64,000 nucleotides of DNA, taken from the NCBI GenBank assembly GCA_965200805.1, contig OZ241384.1, positions 1,922,001-1,986,000 on the forward strand. Reading direction: 5' to 3'. The stretch's first letter is position 1. Each line of letters begins with the position of its first letter. The position numbers and the translations under genes were made by a program. The notes beneath the pieces were generated by a model. It ran no database searches. It was given only the letters and a program-made list of their open reading frames with translations, and was not told where the DNA came from. Positions 16,921-25,944 of the stretch are shown here, in pieces. This DNA comes from MPNP01 sp026709725 (GTDB taxonomy: Bacteria > Pseudomonadota > Alphaproteobacteria > Rhodobacterales > Rhodobacteraceae).

Positions 16921-18873
16921 GTGAAGACCGAATTGCCGAAGCAGCACACCCGGCAACCATGGTTCGTCCTCAAGGCGATCACAATCGTCGGGATCTGTCT
17001 CTCTCTTTTCCATCTCTACGCTGCGGGCGTACAGCCCCTGGGCCTCTTTTACCAGCGCCCGATCCATCTCGGTTTTATCCTTGTTCTCTGCTTTCTGATT
17101 TATCCGGTTTTCGGGCCCGGTCGAGCACGCGGAATTCCCGGATGGATCATTGATGGAATCCTGATTGCATGCAGTCTCGTGGTGGGTGGCTGGTTGCCGG
17201 TCAATATCGAAACCATCGCTGCCCAGATTTTTCCGCGCGATATCGATGTCTGGGTCGGTATGCTGACCGTCCTTGTCGTGCTTGAGGGTGCCCGCCGGGC
17301 CGTTGGCATCGGCATGATGATCATCGGTGCAGTCTTCATAGCCTATGCGTTTGCGGGGTCCCGCGGAGAGCTGCCGTTTCTCGCCGACTGGATGCCCGGT
17401 ATCCTGAACCACCGCGGCTATTCGCTTGAACGCCTTGCCGGTCAGATGACATTGGGCGCTGAGGGTATTTTTGGCATTCCCCTCGGTGTGGCTGCAACCT
17501 TCGTGTTTATCTTTGTGCTGTTTGGGGCGTTTCTCGAGGTTACCGGCGCCGGAAAATTCTTCATTGATCTCGCCTATGCGGCCACGGGACGTCAGCGCGG
17601 CGGGCCAGCCAAGGCTTCAGTTATTGCGTCAGCGGGCATGGGCTCAATCTCGGGTTCCGCCATTGCCAATGTGGTGACAACAGGGGCCTTCACCATCCCT
17701 CTGATGAAAAAGCTTGGCTACAAGCCGAAACAGGCAGGTGGAATCGAGGCTGCAGCGTCCACGGGTGGTCAGATCATGCCGCCGTTGATGGGCGCGGGCG
17801 CATTCCTGATGAGCGAGTTTACCCGGATTCCCTATGTGGACATTGTACTCATCTCAATCTTCCCGGCGGTGTTGTATTTTGGTGCCGTCTATCTCCTGGT
17901 CCACATTACGGCAGTCAAGCAGGGCATAGAGGGTCTGCCTGCAGAAGAACTCTTGAGCGTGCGCACGGTCCTGACCGGGGGCTGGCATTTTCTTGTCCCG
18001 TTGCTGGCGCTGATCGGATTTCTTGTGGCGGGATATTCGCCAATGCGGGTCGGGTTTTACGTCATCCTGATCTTGTGTGCGGTCAGCGGTCTGCGCGCAG
18101 GGTTGCGCTTTGCAGCCGACTCACCGACCCTTCATGGTGGCCTTGCATTGTGTCGGCAGGGTGCAGAGCAGGTTCTGCAGGCTCTGGCACTTGGAGCGCG
18201 CAATGCAGTTGCGGTTTCGATGGCCTGCGCTGTTGCCGGGATCATCGTCGGCGTTGTCGGACTCACAGGTCTCGGTCTGAAATTCTCGGCAATGATGATC
18301 GCATTTTCGGGGGGCAATATCATTCTCGCCCTGCTGCTTGTCGTCATTGCCAGTCTTATCCTTGGCATGGGCCTCCCGGTGACGGCTGCCTATATTGTCC
18401 TGATCATTCTGGTTGGCCCGGCCTTAACCCAGGACTTTGGCATCCCGCTCCTCGTCGCCCATCTTGTCGTGTTCTGGTATTCGCAGGATTCAAACGTCAC
18501 ACCTCCGGTGGCATTGGCTGGCTTTGCCGGTGCTGCCATCGCCGGATCAAAACCCATGGAGACCAGCATCCAGGCGTGGAAATACGCCAAGGGCCTTTAT
18601 CTTATTCCTCTCTTTATGGTGTTCAATGATGTGATCATTCTCGGAGGTTCACTGCCGGAGGTGCTCTGGGCCGGCCTGCTGGCCATTCTGGCAATTGTTG
18701 CATTTGCGGCTGTGCTCGAAGGCTATCTGTGGCAACCGCTTTCGAATTGGCAGCGCTTGTTGCTTGTGCCTGCCATTGTTGTTGTGTTTTGGCCGGATCT
18801 GCGACTGGAAATGATGGGTCTGGCTGTAATTGCCCTGATCCTTGTCATGAACTGGCGATCATCGCGAGGGTGA
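16921..18873 (+). CDS. Fused TRAP transporter permease (small + large membrane subunits)
   Basis: 650-residue inner-membrane protein joining the DctQ-like and DctM-like parts, as in TAXI-TRAP systems. Import is driven by a Na+ or proton gradient using the receptor encoded upstream. About sixteen hydrophobic segments are visible. Conserved DctM-type stretches include SAGMGSISGSAIANVVTTGA, AAASTGGQIMPPLMGAGAF and SLILGMGLPVTAAYIVLI. GTG 16921 is the start, preceded by a TGAGG. The stop overlaps the left end of the inverted-repeat element at 18872, so that element inserted at, or carries, the gene's last two bases. Confidence 0.94.
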   Translation: MKTELPKQHTRQPWFVLKAITIVGICLSLFHLYAAGVQPLGLFYQRPIHLGFILVLCFLIYPVFGPGRARGIPGWIIDGILIACSLVVGGWLPVNIETIAAQIFPRDIDVWVGMLTVLVVLEGARRAVGIGMMIIGAVFIAYAFAGSRGELPFLADWMPGILNHRGYSLERLAGQMTLGAEGIFGIPLGVAATFVFIFVLFGAFLEVTGAGKFFIDLAYAATGRQRGGPAKASVIASAGMGSISGSAIANVVTTGAFTIPLMKKLGYKPKQAGGIEAAASTGGQIMPPLMGAGAFLMSEFTRIPYVDIVLISIFPAVLYFGAVYLLVHITAVKQGIEGLPAEELLSVRTVLTGGWHFLVPLLALIGFLVAGYSPMRVGFYVILILCAVSGLRAGLRFAADSPTLHGGLALCRQGAEQVLQALALGARNAVAVSMACAVAGIIVGVVGLTGLGLKFSAMMIAFSGGNIILALLLVVIASLILGMGLPVTAAYIVLIILVGPALTQDFGIPLLVAHLVVFWYSQDSNVTPPVALAGFAGAAIAGSKPMETSIQAWKYAKGLYLIPLFMVFNDVIILGGSLPEVLWAGLLAILAIVAFAAVLEGYLWQPLSNWQRLLLVPAIVVVFWPDLRLEMMGLAVIALILVMNWRSSRG

Positions 18874-19359
18874 TTCCTGTGGGCAATCCCTGCTACTCCC
18901 TTCCCCGAACCTGTCCGGTTCGCTCTGTCAGTCATTCCGTCAGCCCCGTGACCCGGTTCCGCTGCACAACAGACGGACGCATTGGGGCGACGACATGTCG
19001 GACGCCCCTCCCACCCGGAGAGACAGGTCATCGATGGGAACGGCTCCATCGCCGGAGACCCCATGCCCGGATGGGCAGGTCGGGGATGGAGGGTGGATGG
19101 GTTGGGACCGCCACACTCCACCCCCTTTCAGATCCAGCAACCCTTACAACGCCGTGCCATGCTGTGCCCCGGCATTTGCTCCGCAGCGCGCAGGAAAAGC
19201 CCTCACGAGTGACCGGATGGCATGGTTTGACATTGATCCCGGGTGCCTGCCGGCTTTCATCCGACACACCGTCAGCCGCTCCCTGGAGCGAAAAGGTCTG
19301 GAACTTCGGGCTGAATGACGACCCGGGAAAAGGAGTTGCAGGGATTGCCCGCAGGAATC
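18872..19359. mobile_element. 488-bp element with 36-bp terminal inverted repeats
   Basis: The left arm 18872-18907 begins GATTCCTGTGGGCAATCCCT. The right arm 19324-19359 is its inverse at 32 of 36 positions. The 416 bp between them hold short frames (for example one ending 19318 on + with a MAWFDIDPGCL start at 19218) but no recognised transposase. No target duplication is evident. It may be a MITE, a degenerate IS or a large transcript hairpin downstream of the TRAP operon. Confidence 0.6.
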
Positions 19360-19500
19360 CCCATTGCAGGTGGCCTGGTCCTGGCAACCTGACTCCAGTC
19401 ACCGGAGTGGGGATGGGCGGAAATCCAGGCGCGAGTCAGGGATGCATCGCTTGATTTGGGGTTCCTGTCCGCCGGTTGGGAACTGTGGTGCGGCTTTTGA

Positions 19501-20559
19501 TCATCCGAGACAGATCGTTCGAAGGGACTGCCAGGCGGCATCCGTCATCAGGGGACGGTAGTCTTTGTCTGCCTGCGGGTCGTTGTTGCGAAGAATCCGA
19601 TTCGGGTCTGTCGATTCGTTGGCGTAGACAGCGGCAAAGGGTGTGAATGGAAAACCGGCTTGCTGGAAGGCGGTCTGCAGGCGTGCGGCCGGTATGGGCG
19701 CTGTTTCGGAATGCCTGAGATTCTGTGCATACTGATCATAGGATTCGGTTGGTATGGCCCAGCCGAAGAGAAGGTTGGCAAGGTGGGTCATCCGGGTCTG
19801 CTGAAGAAATGGAATGAGTGGATCCTCTCCGTTCAGGCGGACGGATTCAAGCAGGATGTAGCCGGCAATCACCTCGGGCCCATCGTGATAGTCAAGCAGC
19901 CCGGCGTTCAGTATGACAAGATCGCCTGGCAGGGAGTGACTGTGGAATGGGATATTCTGGAGGATGTGGATTGCAAGACGCCGGTCGGGGACCAGGGTTT
20001 CGAGCAGGGAATTGACCTCTTTCTGGCCGGCTCCATTGGTGCATTGCCGCACATTGCCATGCATGAGGGCAGTATAGACACCGTCACCGATTGACTGTCT
20101 TTCGCTGGCACCAACAAGGCTTGCGCCGGTGGTTATGAGGGGGGTGGACCAATACATCCCGGCCGCCACGAGCAGGGCGATCAGGAACAGGGACGGCCTC
20201 CATGCGAATCCGAATGCACTGTGCCGGTGGATGGTCTGATGAACGGCGGGTGGTGATGGCTCGGTGAGCCGTTCACCCCGCAGGGCGCCGATCATCAATG
20301 AATCATCAATGACCAGCCTTTCGCCGGATTGGGGGTCGGGTGAGAACACAGCGCTCTTGCCCGTGGTCGCTGCCGTGCCGGGTGCCTTGATTTCCTGAAT
20401 AAAATACAGGGACCAGTGGGTGAGGATCATCTCGTCACGCGTGCGCAGGACCAGATCGTCCGGGCCAAGTTGGACAAGAACAGTCTGGGGATGACTCTCG
20501 CTGGAGGTGTACCAGGTTCCCTGACATTCAAGAATTTCAAATCCGGGGTAAACGATCAT
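19501..20559 (-). CDS. M48-like membrane protein lacking the protease motif (pseudo-peptidase)
   Basis: 352 residues from ATG 20559. The N-terminal ~110 residues form a soluble domain starting MIVYPGFEILECQGTWYTS. One transmembrane helix follows (SLFLIALLVAAGMYW), then a domain resembling alphaproteobacterial M48/Oma1-like proteases. The segment HSLPGDLVILNAGLLDYHDG matches the family's PGG-(H/R)IV-GLL region. The next helix, where HEXXH should lie, reads EVIAGYILLESVRLNGED: no zinc-binding His pair is present. If correctly placed in the family it cannot be a zinc protease and may act as a binding or regulatory protein. It lies 57 bp downstream of the acyl-CoA ligase on the same strand. Confidence 0.6.
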   Translation of the reverse strand: MIVYPGFEILECQGTWYTSSESHPQTVLVQLGPDDLVLRTRDEMILTHWSLYFIQEIKAPGTAATTGKSAVFSPDPQSGERLVIDDSLMIGALRGERLTEPSPPAVHQTIHRHSAFGFAWRPSLFLIALLVAAGMYWSTPLITTGASLVGASERQSIGDGVYTALMHGNVRQCTNGAGQKEVNSLLETLVPDRRLAIHILQNIPFHSHSLPGDLVILNAGLLDYHDGPEVIAGYILLESVRLNGEDPLIPFLQQTRMTHLANLLFGWAIPTESYDQYAQNLRHSETAPIPAARLQTAFQQAGFPFTPFAAVYANESTDPNRILRNNDPQADKDYRPLMTDAAWQSLRTICLG

Positions 20560-20615
20560 CGGACTCTGTCCCTGAGGGAGGTATGCGGGTTGGTGGCCGG
20601 ACGGCCCTTTGACGA

Positions 20616-22247
20616 TCAGAGCGTTCTGGCCAGCTCGCGCAACTTGAATTTCTGGATTTTTCCGGTCGAGGTCTTGGGGAGTTCAAGAAATGAGATACCC
20701 TTGGGAGTCTTGAAGCCGGCAAGCCTCTCTCGACAGTGGTTCATGAGTGCCGTGCTGTCGGGAGTTGCGTTCGGAGCGGGTTCCACAAAAGCAAAGGGAA
20801 CTTCGCCCCATCTGTCATCGGGTTTGGCAACCACAGCACACAGCAGGACATCGGGATGGGCCATGAGGACACCTTCAATCTCGACAGATGAGACATTTTC
20901 GCCGCCGGAGATGATGATATCCTTGGCACGGTCCGTGATTTTGATATAGCCGTCCGGATACTGGACCGCGATGTCACCTGAGGCAAGATAGCCGGTCACG
21001 AATGCCTCCTCGCCGGCTTCAGGATTGCGGTAGTAGCCCTTCATCACGGCATTTCCGCGGAACATGATCTCACCGGGCGACGCGCCATCCCTGGCAACGG
21101 GGGTGCGGGTCCCGGGTTCGAAGACATCAATCTCCTCCATCATGGGAAATGCGACACCGGTGCGCGCCTTGATGGCGGCGCGCTCTTCATCGTTGAGATG
21201 CCCCCATCGCTCATCATCCCAGATGCACTCCGTGACATGCCCATAGGTTTCTGTCAGACCGTAGACCTGCGTGACATTGAAGTTCATTTTTTCAATCGCC
21301 TGCAGGGTGGCGGCAGGGGGTGGTGCGGCAGCGGTGAAGACCTCAACCTGGTGATCAAAGGATCGCCGTTCCGCTGCTGTTGCATTGGTCAGCATGTTCA
21401 GCACGATGGGCGCACCACCAAAATGCGTGATGCCTTCGGCCGCGATCGTGCTGAAGATGAACGCTGCCGAAACATTGCGGCAGCAATGGAGCGTTCCGCC
21501 CAGCAGGGGCATCATCCAGCTGTGGTTCCATCCATTGCAATGAAAGAGCGGGACAATCGCCAGGTATTTTGGGTAGAGAGCCATGCGCCAGCTGATCACG
21601 GTTCCCATCGTCATAAGGTAAGCACCCCTGTGATGGTACACAACGCCCTTGGGGCGTCCGGTTGTCCCTGATGTGTAGTTGAGAGAAATGCTTTCCCATT
21701 CATCCTCAGGCATGACCCAGGGCGCTTCCGGGTCACCCTTCGTCAGGAAATCCTCATACTCCTCATGCCGACCCGTGGTCGGGAAACCGGCGGCCGGATC
21801 GGCGACTTCAATGATCAGGGGGGCGGGGATTTCACCAGATTCGAGTGCTGCTTCCAGAACCGGCAGGAACTCAGTATCGACAAGAATGGCCTTCGGAATG
21901 GCGTGCTCGATGATGTAGCGGACCGTCTCGACATCAAGGCGGATGTTGATGGTGTTGAGAACACCGCCCATGGCCGGGACGCCAAAATGTGCTTCAACCT
22001 GTGCAGGGATATTGGGCAGGAGTGTCGAGACGGTATCGCCCGACGCAATTCCTTCCCGTGACAGCGCAGATGCCAGCCGGGAGACACGGGCATGATAGGT
22101 CTCGTAGTTCAGTCGGCGGTCGCCATAGACAACCGCTTCACGATGGGCAAAAACAGTCCGGGCCCGGTTGAGATGGGAAAGCGGTGTCAGCGGGACATGA
22201 TTCGCCGGGCGGCGCTCAAGGCCGGTTTCATCATCAAGCCATCCCAT
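20616..22247 (-). CDS. Acyl-CoA synthetase (AMP-forming, DmdB/FadD-like)
   Basis: 543-residue adenylate-forming ligase that activates a carboxylic acid to its CoA thioester. The P-loop is YTSGTTGRPKGV, followed by VPLFHCNGWNHSW. The A5 motif is QVYGLTETYG, the A7/A8 region has SGDIAVQYPDGYIKITDR and DIIISGGENVSSVEIE, and the A10 catalytic Lys is in KTSTGKIQKFKLREL. The sequence resembles medium/short-chain and methylthiopropionate-CoA ligases; the substrate cannot be fixed. ATG 22247 follows an AGGGAGTG (minus strand). It may work with the fadJ/thiolase pair at 25.9-29.3 kb. Confidence 0.93.
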   Translation of the reverse strand: MGWLDDETGLERRPANHVPLTPLSHLNRARTVFAHREAVVYGDRRLNYETYHARVSRLASALSREGIASGDTVSTLLPNIPAQVEAHFGVPAMGGVLNTINIRLDVETVRYIIEHAIPKAILVDTEFLPVLEAALESGEIPAPLIIEVADPAAGFPTTGRHEEYEDFLTKGDPEAPWVMPEDEWESISLNYTSGTTGRPKGVVYHHRGAYLMTMGTVISWRMALYPKYLAIVPLFHCNGWNHSWMMPLLGGTLHCCRNVSAAFIFSTIAAEGITHFGGAPIVLNMLTNATAAERRSFDHQVEVFTAAAPPPAATLQAIEKMNFNVTQVYGLTETYGHVTECIWDDERWGHLNDEERAAIKARTGVAFPMMEEIDVFEPGTRTPVARDGASPGEIMFRGNAVMKGYYRNPEAGEEAFVTGYLASGDIAVQYPDGYIKITDRAKDIIISGGENVSSVEIEGVLMAHPDVLLCAVVAKPDDRWGEVPFAFVEPAPNATPDSTALMNHCRERLAGFKTPKGISFLELPKTSTGKIQKFKLRELARTL

Positions 22248-23450
22248 TTATGACACTCCCTGTCCGCCACGCATCCGATCTCGTTTTGACCCACAGCGTC
22301 CCGTATCCACGATCAGGGCAGACTCTCCTGTTGCCCTGAACAGCGACATGCCGGACCGGTCCCCCTGCAATGATCTGATCGGTCCGTTAGCTCAATCAGG
22401 CAGCAGCCACAGTCCTGCACGTGCTGAACCGGCGACTGTGATGCCGAAGCAAGTCCACCATCCGAACGAGTCCGAACGATGCCAGATATACGCTCTCAAG
22501 AAAAGTGGCTACTCACGAGCTGTCCCAGATTTGAGTGTGCCTGCAAAAGGGACAGGAAGGGCGACCGCGACAAACGGGCAGAGGAAATGGCGACCGGCGG
22601 CCCCATTCCCGTCACGCCTGGTTCCGGCAATCGCGGGAAGCCCGGGGAAACTGTTCCATGCACCGGGGGCTTTCGCTGCTGTCGCCATCTTGCGGAGAAA
22701 TCAACCGCCGACTTGCAGAGGAGCAGCGGCAAGGTCGTTGAAGGGAAAGACAGACGGCGGGCAATGGCTTTCCACAAAGCCATGATACGACCACGAGCCC
22801 GTATGGCAGGAGTCGCCCTCTTCACCTCCCCCTCTGCTGTGCTGGCACAGGCTGGCAAGATGACGCCGGTTGAATTCGCCGTATTGTCATAGGCATGTGT
22901 ACTATCCTCGCAGCTATGATTGCCCTTGCTGCTTTTTCAGCAAGTGCCGCAGCACGGAGTTGCGCAACATCAGACAGTACAACGGCAACAACACAGGATT
23001 CGCAGTTCATTATGTATACCCCCGTCCTCGCTCAGGGTTGCGATGGACAGGCAGTATGGATCTAGCGCATGGCCTATCAACGCAACACACCCAACTCCGC
23101 ATCATCCCTCTCCATCCTGATCCTCTCCCCTATCCTGATCGCAAACACACTCCCCCGAGGGTCCGTATCCCCTGCCACAGCGTCTCCGTCCCGGGCAGCG
23201 GCTGACGCCTCAAAGGGTGGACGCCCGCAGCCCCCCCGGTCAGGACCGTGAACCGCCCCAACCATCACCTCCATGGCGTCATCGCCCGGGCCGCCGCCGG
23301 TGGCGGCCGGGACGCAAGGTCGCCCCGCTCGGCCGCGAGGACACGGAGCACCGTGATCTCGTCCTGGCACACGAAGCGGCCGGCGTGCGCGCCGGCCCGC
23401 GGGCGCGCCCGTCACGATGAGGGGGAGGGGGCGCGGTCCCGGACCCCCCC
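22248..23450. other. Gene-poor accessory stretch
   Basis: No intact gene. A short IS30-like helix-turn-helix fragment lies at 22449-22505. From about 23150 the sequence becomes very GC-rich and low in complexity, leading into the long dispersed repeat. Overlapping open frames on all strands are products of the GC content. Confidence 0.5.
22449..22505 (+). pseudogene. IS30-type transposase N-terminal HTH fragment
   Basis: One frame reads NESERCQIYALKKSGYS, close to the L-x-EERCQI-ALK-AGHS helix-turn-helix start of IS30 transposases. The frame breaks immediately after. No catalytic part is found. Confidence 0.35.
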
Positions 23451-24002
23451 AATGATCATGGGCCGGGACGATCACCGGCAGGCCGGCCCCGGGACTGTGC
23501 ATCCGGGCCGCGCCCCCCATGGGAATGATCATGGGAATGATCATGACGGGGGATCATGCCATCGGGATCATGGAGGGGGCCAAGGATGAGCGGGAGCGGC
23601 GGGCCCTCCGTCCGTCATGGTCGGGTCCGCTCCGGGCGGCGCGTCCGGCCCCATCCCGTCATGGACCCCCCCCCCCCCCATCAGTGACATCAGGGCAACG
23701 GGCCCGGCGCCCCGGCCCCGAAGGGTCCGGGCGGGCCCGGGTCCGGGCGCGGACCGGCGTCCGGTCAGAGCGGACGGCCCCCATCCTGATGATGGAGGGC
23801 GGGGGATGACGTCAATGCGACGGGCCGGCGATGCGTGGGGCGGCTTCGCGCAGCACGGCCGGGGCCGGCCCCGCACCCTGATCGCTGAATGGCGCCCGCA
23901 CCCCGGGCGGGCGGAGCCCGGGGATGACGGGACGGGGATGGGGACGGGGGTGGTCGGTGACGACCCGGCCGATGGCGGCCCCATGGGTTTATGGACATCC
24001 CC
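23451..24002. repeat. GC-extreme dispersed repeat, copy A
   Basis: Matches 54967-55716 in the same orientation over almost its whole length, from AATGATCATGGGCCGGGACG to ATGGACATCCCC; the second copy has additional internal sequence. The last ~215 bp are nearly identical in both. Contains a C14 run at 23666-23679. The right end abuts the broken hipA gene exactly, suggesting that arrival of the repeat removed the rest of hipA. No coding function is seen. Confidence 0.8.
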
Positions 24003-24683
24003 ATGGATCCAAATCCTTCACTGCCTCAATTCCGATCGCGGTCGCAAGTGAGAGGCAGTAGGCCTCATTCTCGACAGCTCCGCTCAGGTGGTGCGGGTTG
24101 TCCGGCTTGACGATGAGCGTTGATGGGGCGCCATCCATTGGAATCGCAATTTGGTCCCCGTCTCCGCCCAGGCCCGGTTTTGGGCGTCCGTCCGACCCAA
24201 TCACGGCGAGGACGGATTTTTCCTCACCGCCCGCCAGGGAAAGACGGACGCCTTCCTCAGAAATGGGCGTCTGCGCAGATCGTCGAAGTGACGATGGAGA
24301 GCTTTTTCGGAATCCGGTTCGTCATAGAACTCCGTCAGCGGAACATATTCCCAGGCCCTGCGCGGGACCGGAGATCCAAAGGAAGGGCACCAGCCACATC
24401 GCCACCAATCTGTTCAAGAATGGTCAGAGTGTCCGTGCTCGAAAGCCCAAGATTGTGGGCGACCGCCGTTAGATGCTGCTCTTCGGGAAGAAGATTCGCA
24501 ATCCAGGGGATGTATGACCTCAGGTGCAAAAAGGTTCTGTCCGAGTGGCATTGTCGTCGAAATTGGAAATGCATTCGGTGATGCCTGCCAGCGGGGATCA
24601 TACCTGAAGGATGGACTCCCGTCCTCCCCAATCTCAAGCAAGCCAACACGGCATGTCTCGAAAAAGACGGGGATGTCCTTCAT
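24003..24683 (-). pseudogene. hipA: HipA-type kinase toxin, frameshifted and 3'-truncated
   Basis: Starts at ATG 24683 overlapping the hipB stop by 4 bp. Segments of HipA follow in three frames: TCRVGLLEIGEDGSPSFRYD; then PWIANLLPEEQHLTAVAHNL and LEQIGGDVAGALPL; then EEGVRLSLAGGEEKSVLAVI and PSTLIVKPDNPHHLSGAVEN. Frame breaks fall near 24505, 24350 and 24255. The gene stops at about 24003, where the GC-rich repeat begins, so only about the first 200 of some 440 codons remain and the kinase active site is gone. In intact systems HipA phosphorylates glutamyl-tRNA synthetase. The operon has lost its toxin. Confidence 0.85.
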
Positions 24684-24961
24684 CGTGGAATGCTCAAATC
24701 GTACCCCTTTCCATCGCCGGAAGAATCGGTTCTTTCCGGTTCCTTCCCGAACAGAATGGTTTCCGGGCGAATCCTGAGGGTCTCCACAAGACGCTGAATG
24801 GATGAGAGACGTGTGTCCCTGGCCGCGTTCTCAATGTCGGATATCGTCGGTGCCGCAACACCGCTGACAAGTGAAAGATCCGTCTGGCGCAGGCCCTGTG
24901 CCAGGCGCTCGTTTTTGATGGCACGGCCAAACATATGTGCGAGTGATGTCTCTGTTGTCAT
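24680..24961 (-). CDS. hipB: HipB-type XRE-family antitoxin/repressor
   Basis: 93 residues from ATG 24961 (a GTG lies two codons upstream). The helix-turn-helix is GLRQTDLSLVSGVAAPTISD (about residues 26-45), followed by IENAARDTRLSSIQRLVETL, the usual HipB pattern. It appears intact although its toxin partner is broken. HipB represses its own operon by binding operators; the inverted repeat at 24972-25042 is in the right place. It may persist as a transcription factor or be decaying. Confidence 0.85.
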   Translation of the reverse strand: MTTETSLAHMFGRAIKNERLAQGLRQTDLSLVSGVAAPTISDIENAARDTRLSSIQRLVETLRIRPETILFGKEPERTDSSGDGKGYDLSIPR

Positions 24962-24971
24962 GGTCACATCT

Positions 24972-25042
24972 GATTTAAGACATGTTTTATATTAGCATAA
25001 AATCCACGAAAGGAAAGATTGATTTCAAATATGTCTTAAATC
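24972..25042 (-). promoter_or_regulatory. Candidate HipB operator pair and hipBA promoter
   Basis: GATTTAAGACAT at 24972-24983 and its exact inverse ATGTCTTAAATC at 25031-25042 bracket an AT-rich 47 bp. They sit 10 bp upstream of the hipB start. Spaced inverted operators are usual for HipB. Confidence 0.6.
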
Positions 25043-25944
25043 TGAACTGTACGAAATGTCCTGGATCAGACTCTGTGCATATGAATGGAACGGCAAGAAG
25101 GCATCAGGCCTTGCAAAGCGACCACTCGAAGATCAGGACCACTCGAAAACCGATATCATATCGTGGGGTGCGCTCCGGTGATTTCTTCACTATTGCCGAC
25201 ATCAGGTCGGGCTCCCGGAGACCCGTCGCAGGGACCATTGACCCGACCCGCACCACTGACCGATTCCAGCCCGGATCAACTGGATCTGTCCGGCGTTTCA
25301 ACTCTCACGATTCCCCCGATCATTGCAAATCCATCTTCACTGAAATGTTGCACTGACATCGGCGCTGATCACTTTTCCGCGCCCTTCAGGACTCTGATGC
25401 GGAAAGGTCTTGGCCGCTGACATTCCTATTTTCAGCCAAGGCAGTGCAGCGGGCGGCTTTCACACAGTGTGGGGAATCCTCGCGCGTGCCGTCAGCCTGA
25501 CCGGATATGGGTAAAGATCATTGGCTGTGCGGGTATTGCCTCAGCACACGGGAGCGAGATGTCGGCAGTTCCATCGGAACTGAACAGATCAAGCCCTCAG
25601 CCGGATACGACCCGTTCATCATCATGAACCGATGATCGGGCCAGCGGCATCAGCACGACGGAGATGGGCAGCAATCCGGTTGACTCCCGGCCTCCTGTCT
25701 TGATTGCAGCGAGATGTCACCTGGATTGACGCACCGCACTTGCAGTGGGGGTGGTGCGTCCTCTGACCTGAGGCGGTCAAGGGATCAGCCCCTGTCGGAT
25801 GGGGACGATCTTCGGTCGTGTCGTCTGTGTTGAAAGAGTGACTTCGCGTGGGCTGTGTCCGTGAAGGTGCGGGTGACCGGAAGGGGAGTCTCCCGAGGTG
25901 ATCCCGGTCTGAGGGTCTGGTTCGGAATCGGGACGGTCGCCGGG
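25043..25944. other. Gene-poor stretch between hipB and the beta-oxidation operon
   Basis: About 900 bp. Only overlapping short frames without starts or family likeness are seen. Confidence 0.5.

Noticed and set aside
22381..22430. tRNA-like start (GGTCCGTTAGCTCAATCAGG) with a TCCTGCACG further on
   Set aside because: No anticodon arm, T-arm or acceptor pairing can be formed; at most a tRNA-end remnant of an old integration site.
23666..23679. C14 run as a second phase-variation tract
   Set aside because: It lies in non-coding repeat DNA with no gene whose frame it could switch.
23077..24051. Long open frames on both strands in the GC-rich repeat (for example 23617-24051 + and 23568-23984 -)
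   Set aside because: They are proline/arginine/glycine-rich in every frame, lack ribosome sites, and coincide with a dispersed repeat; a composition effect.
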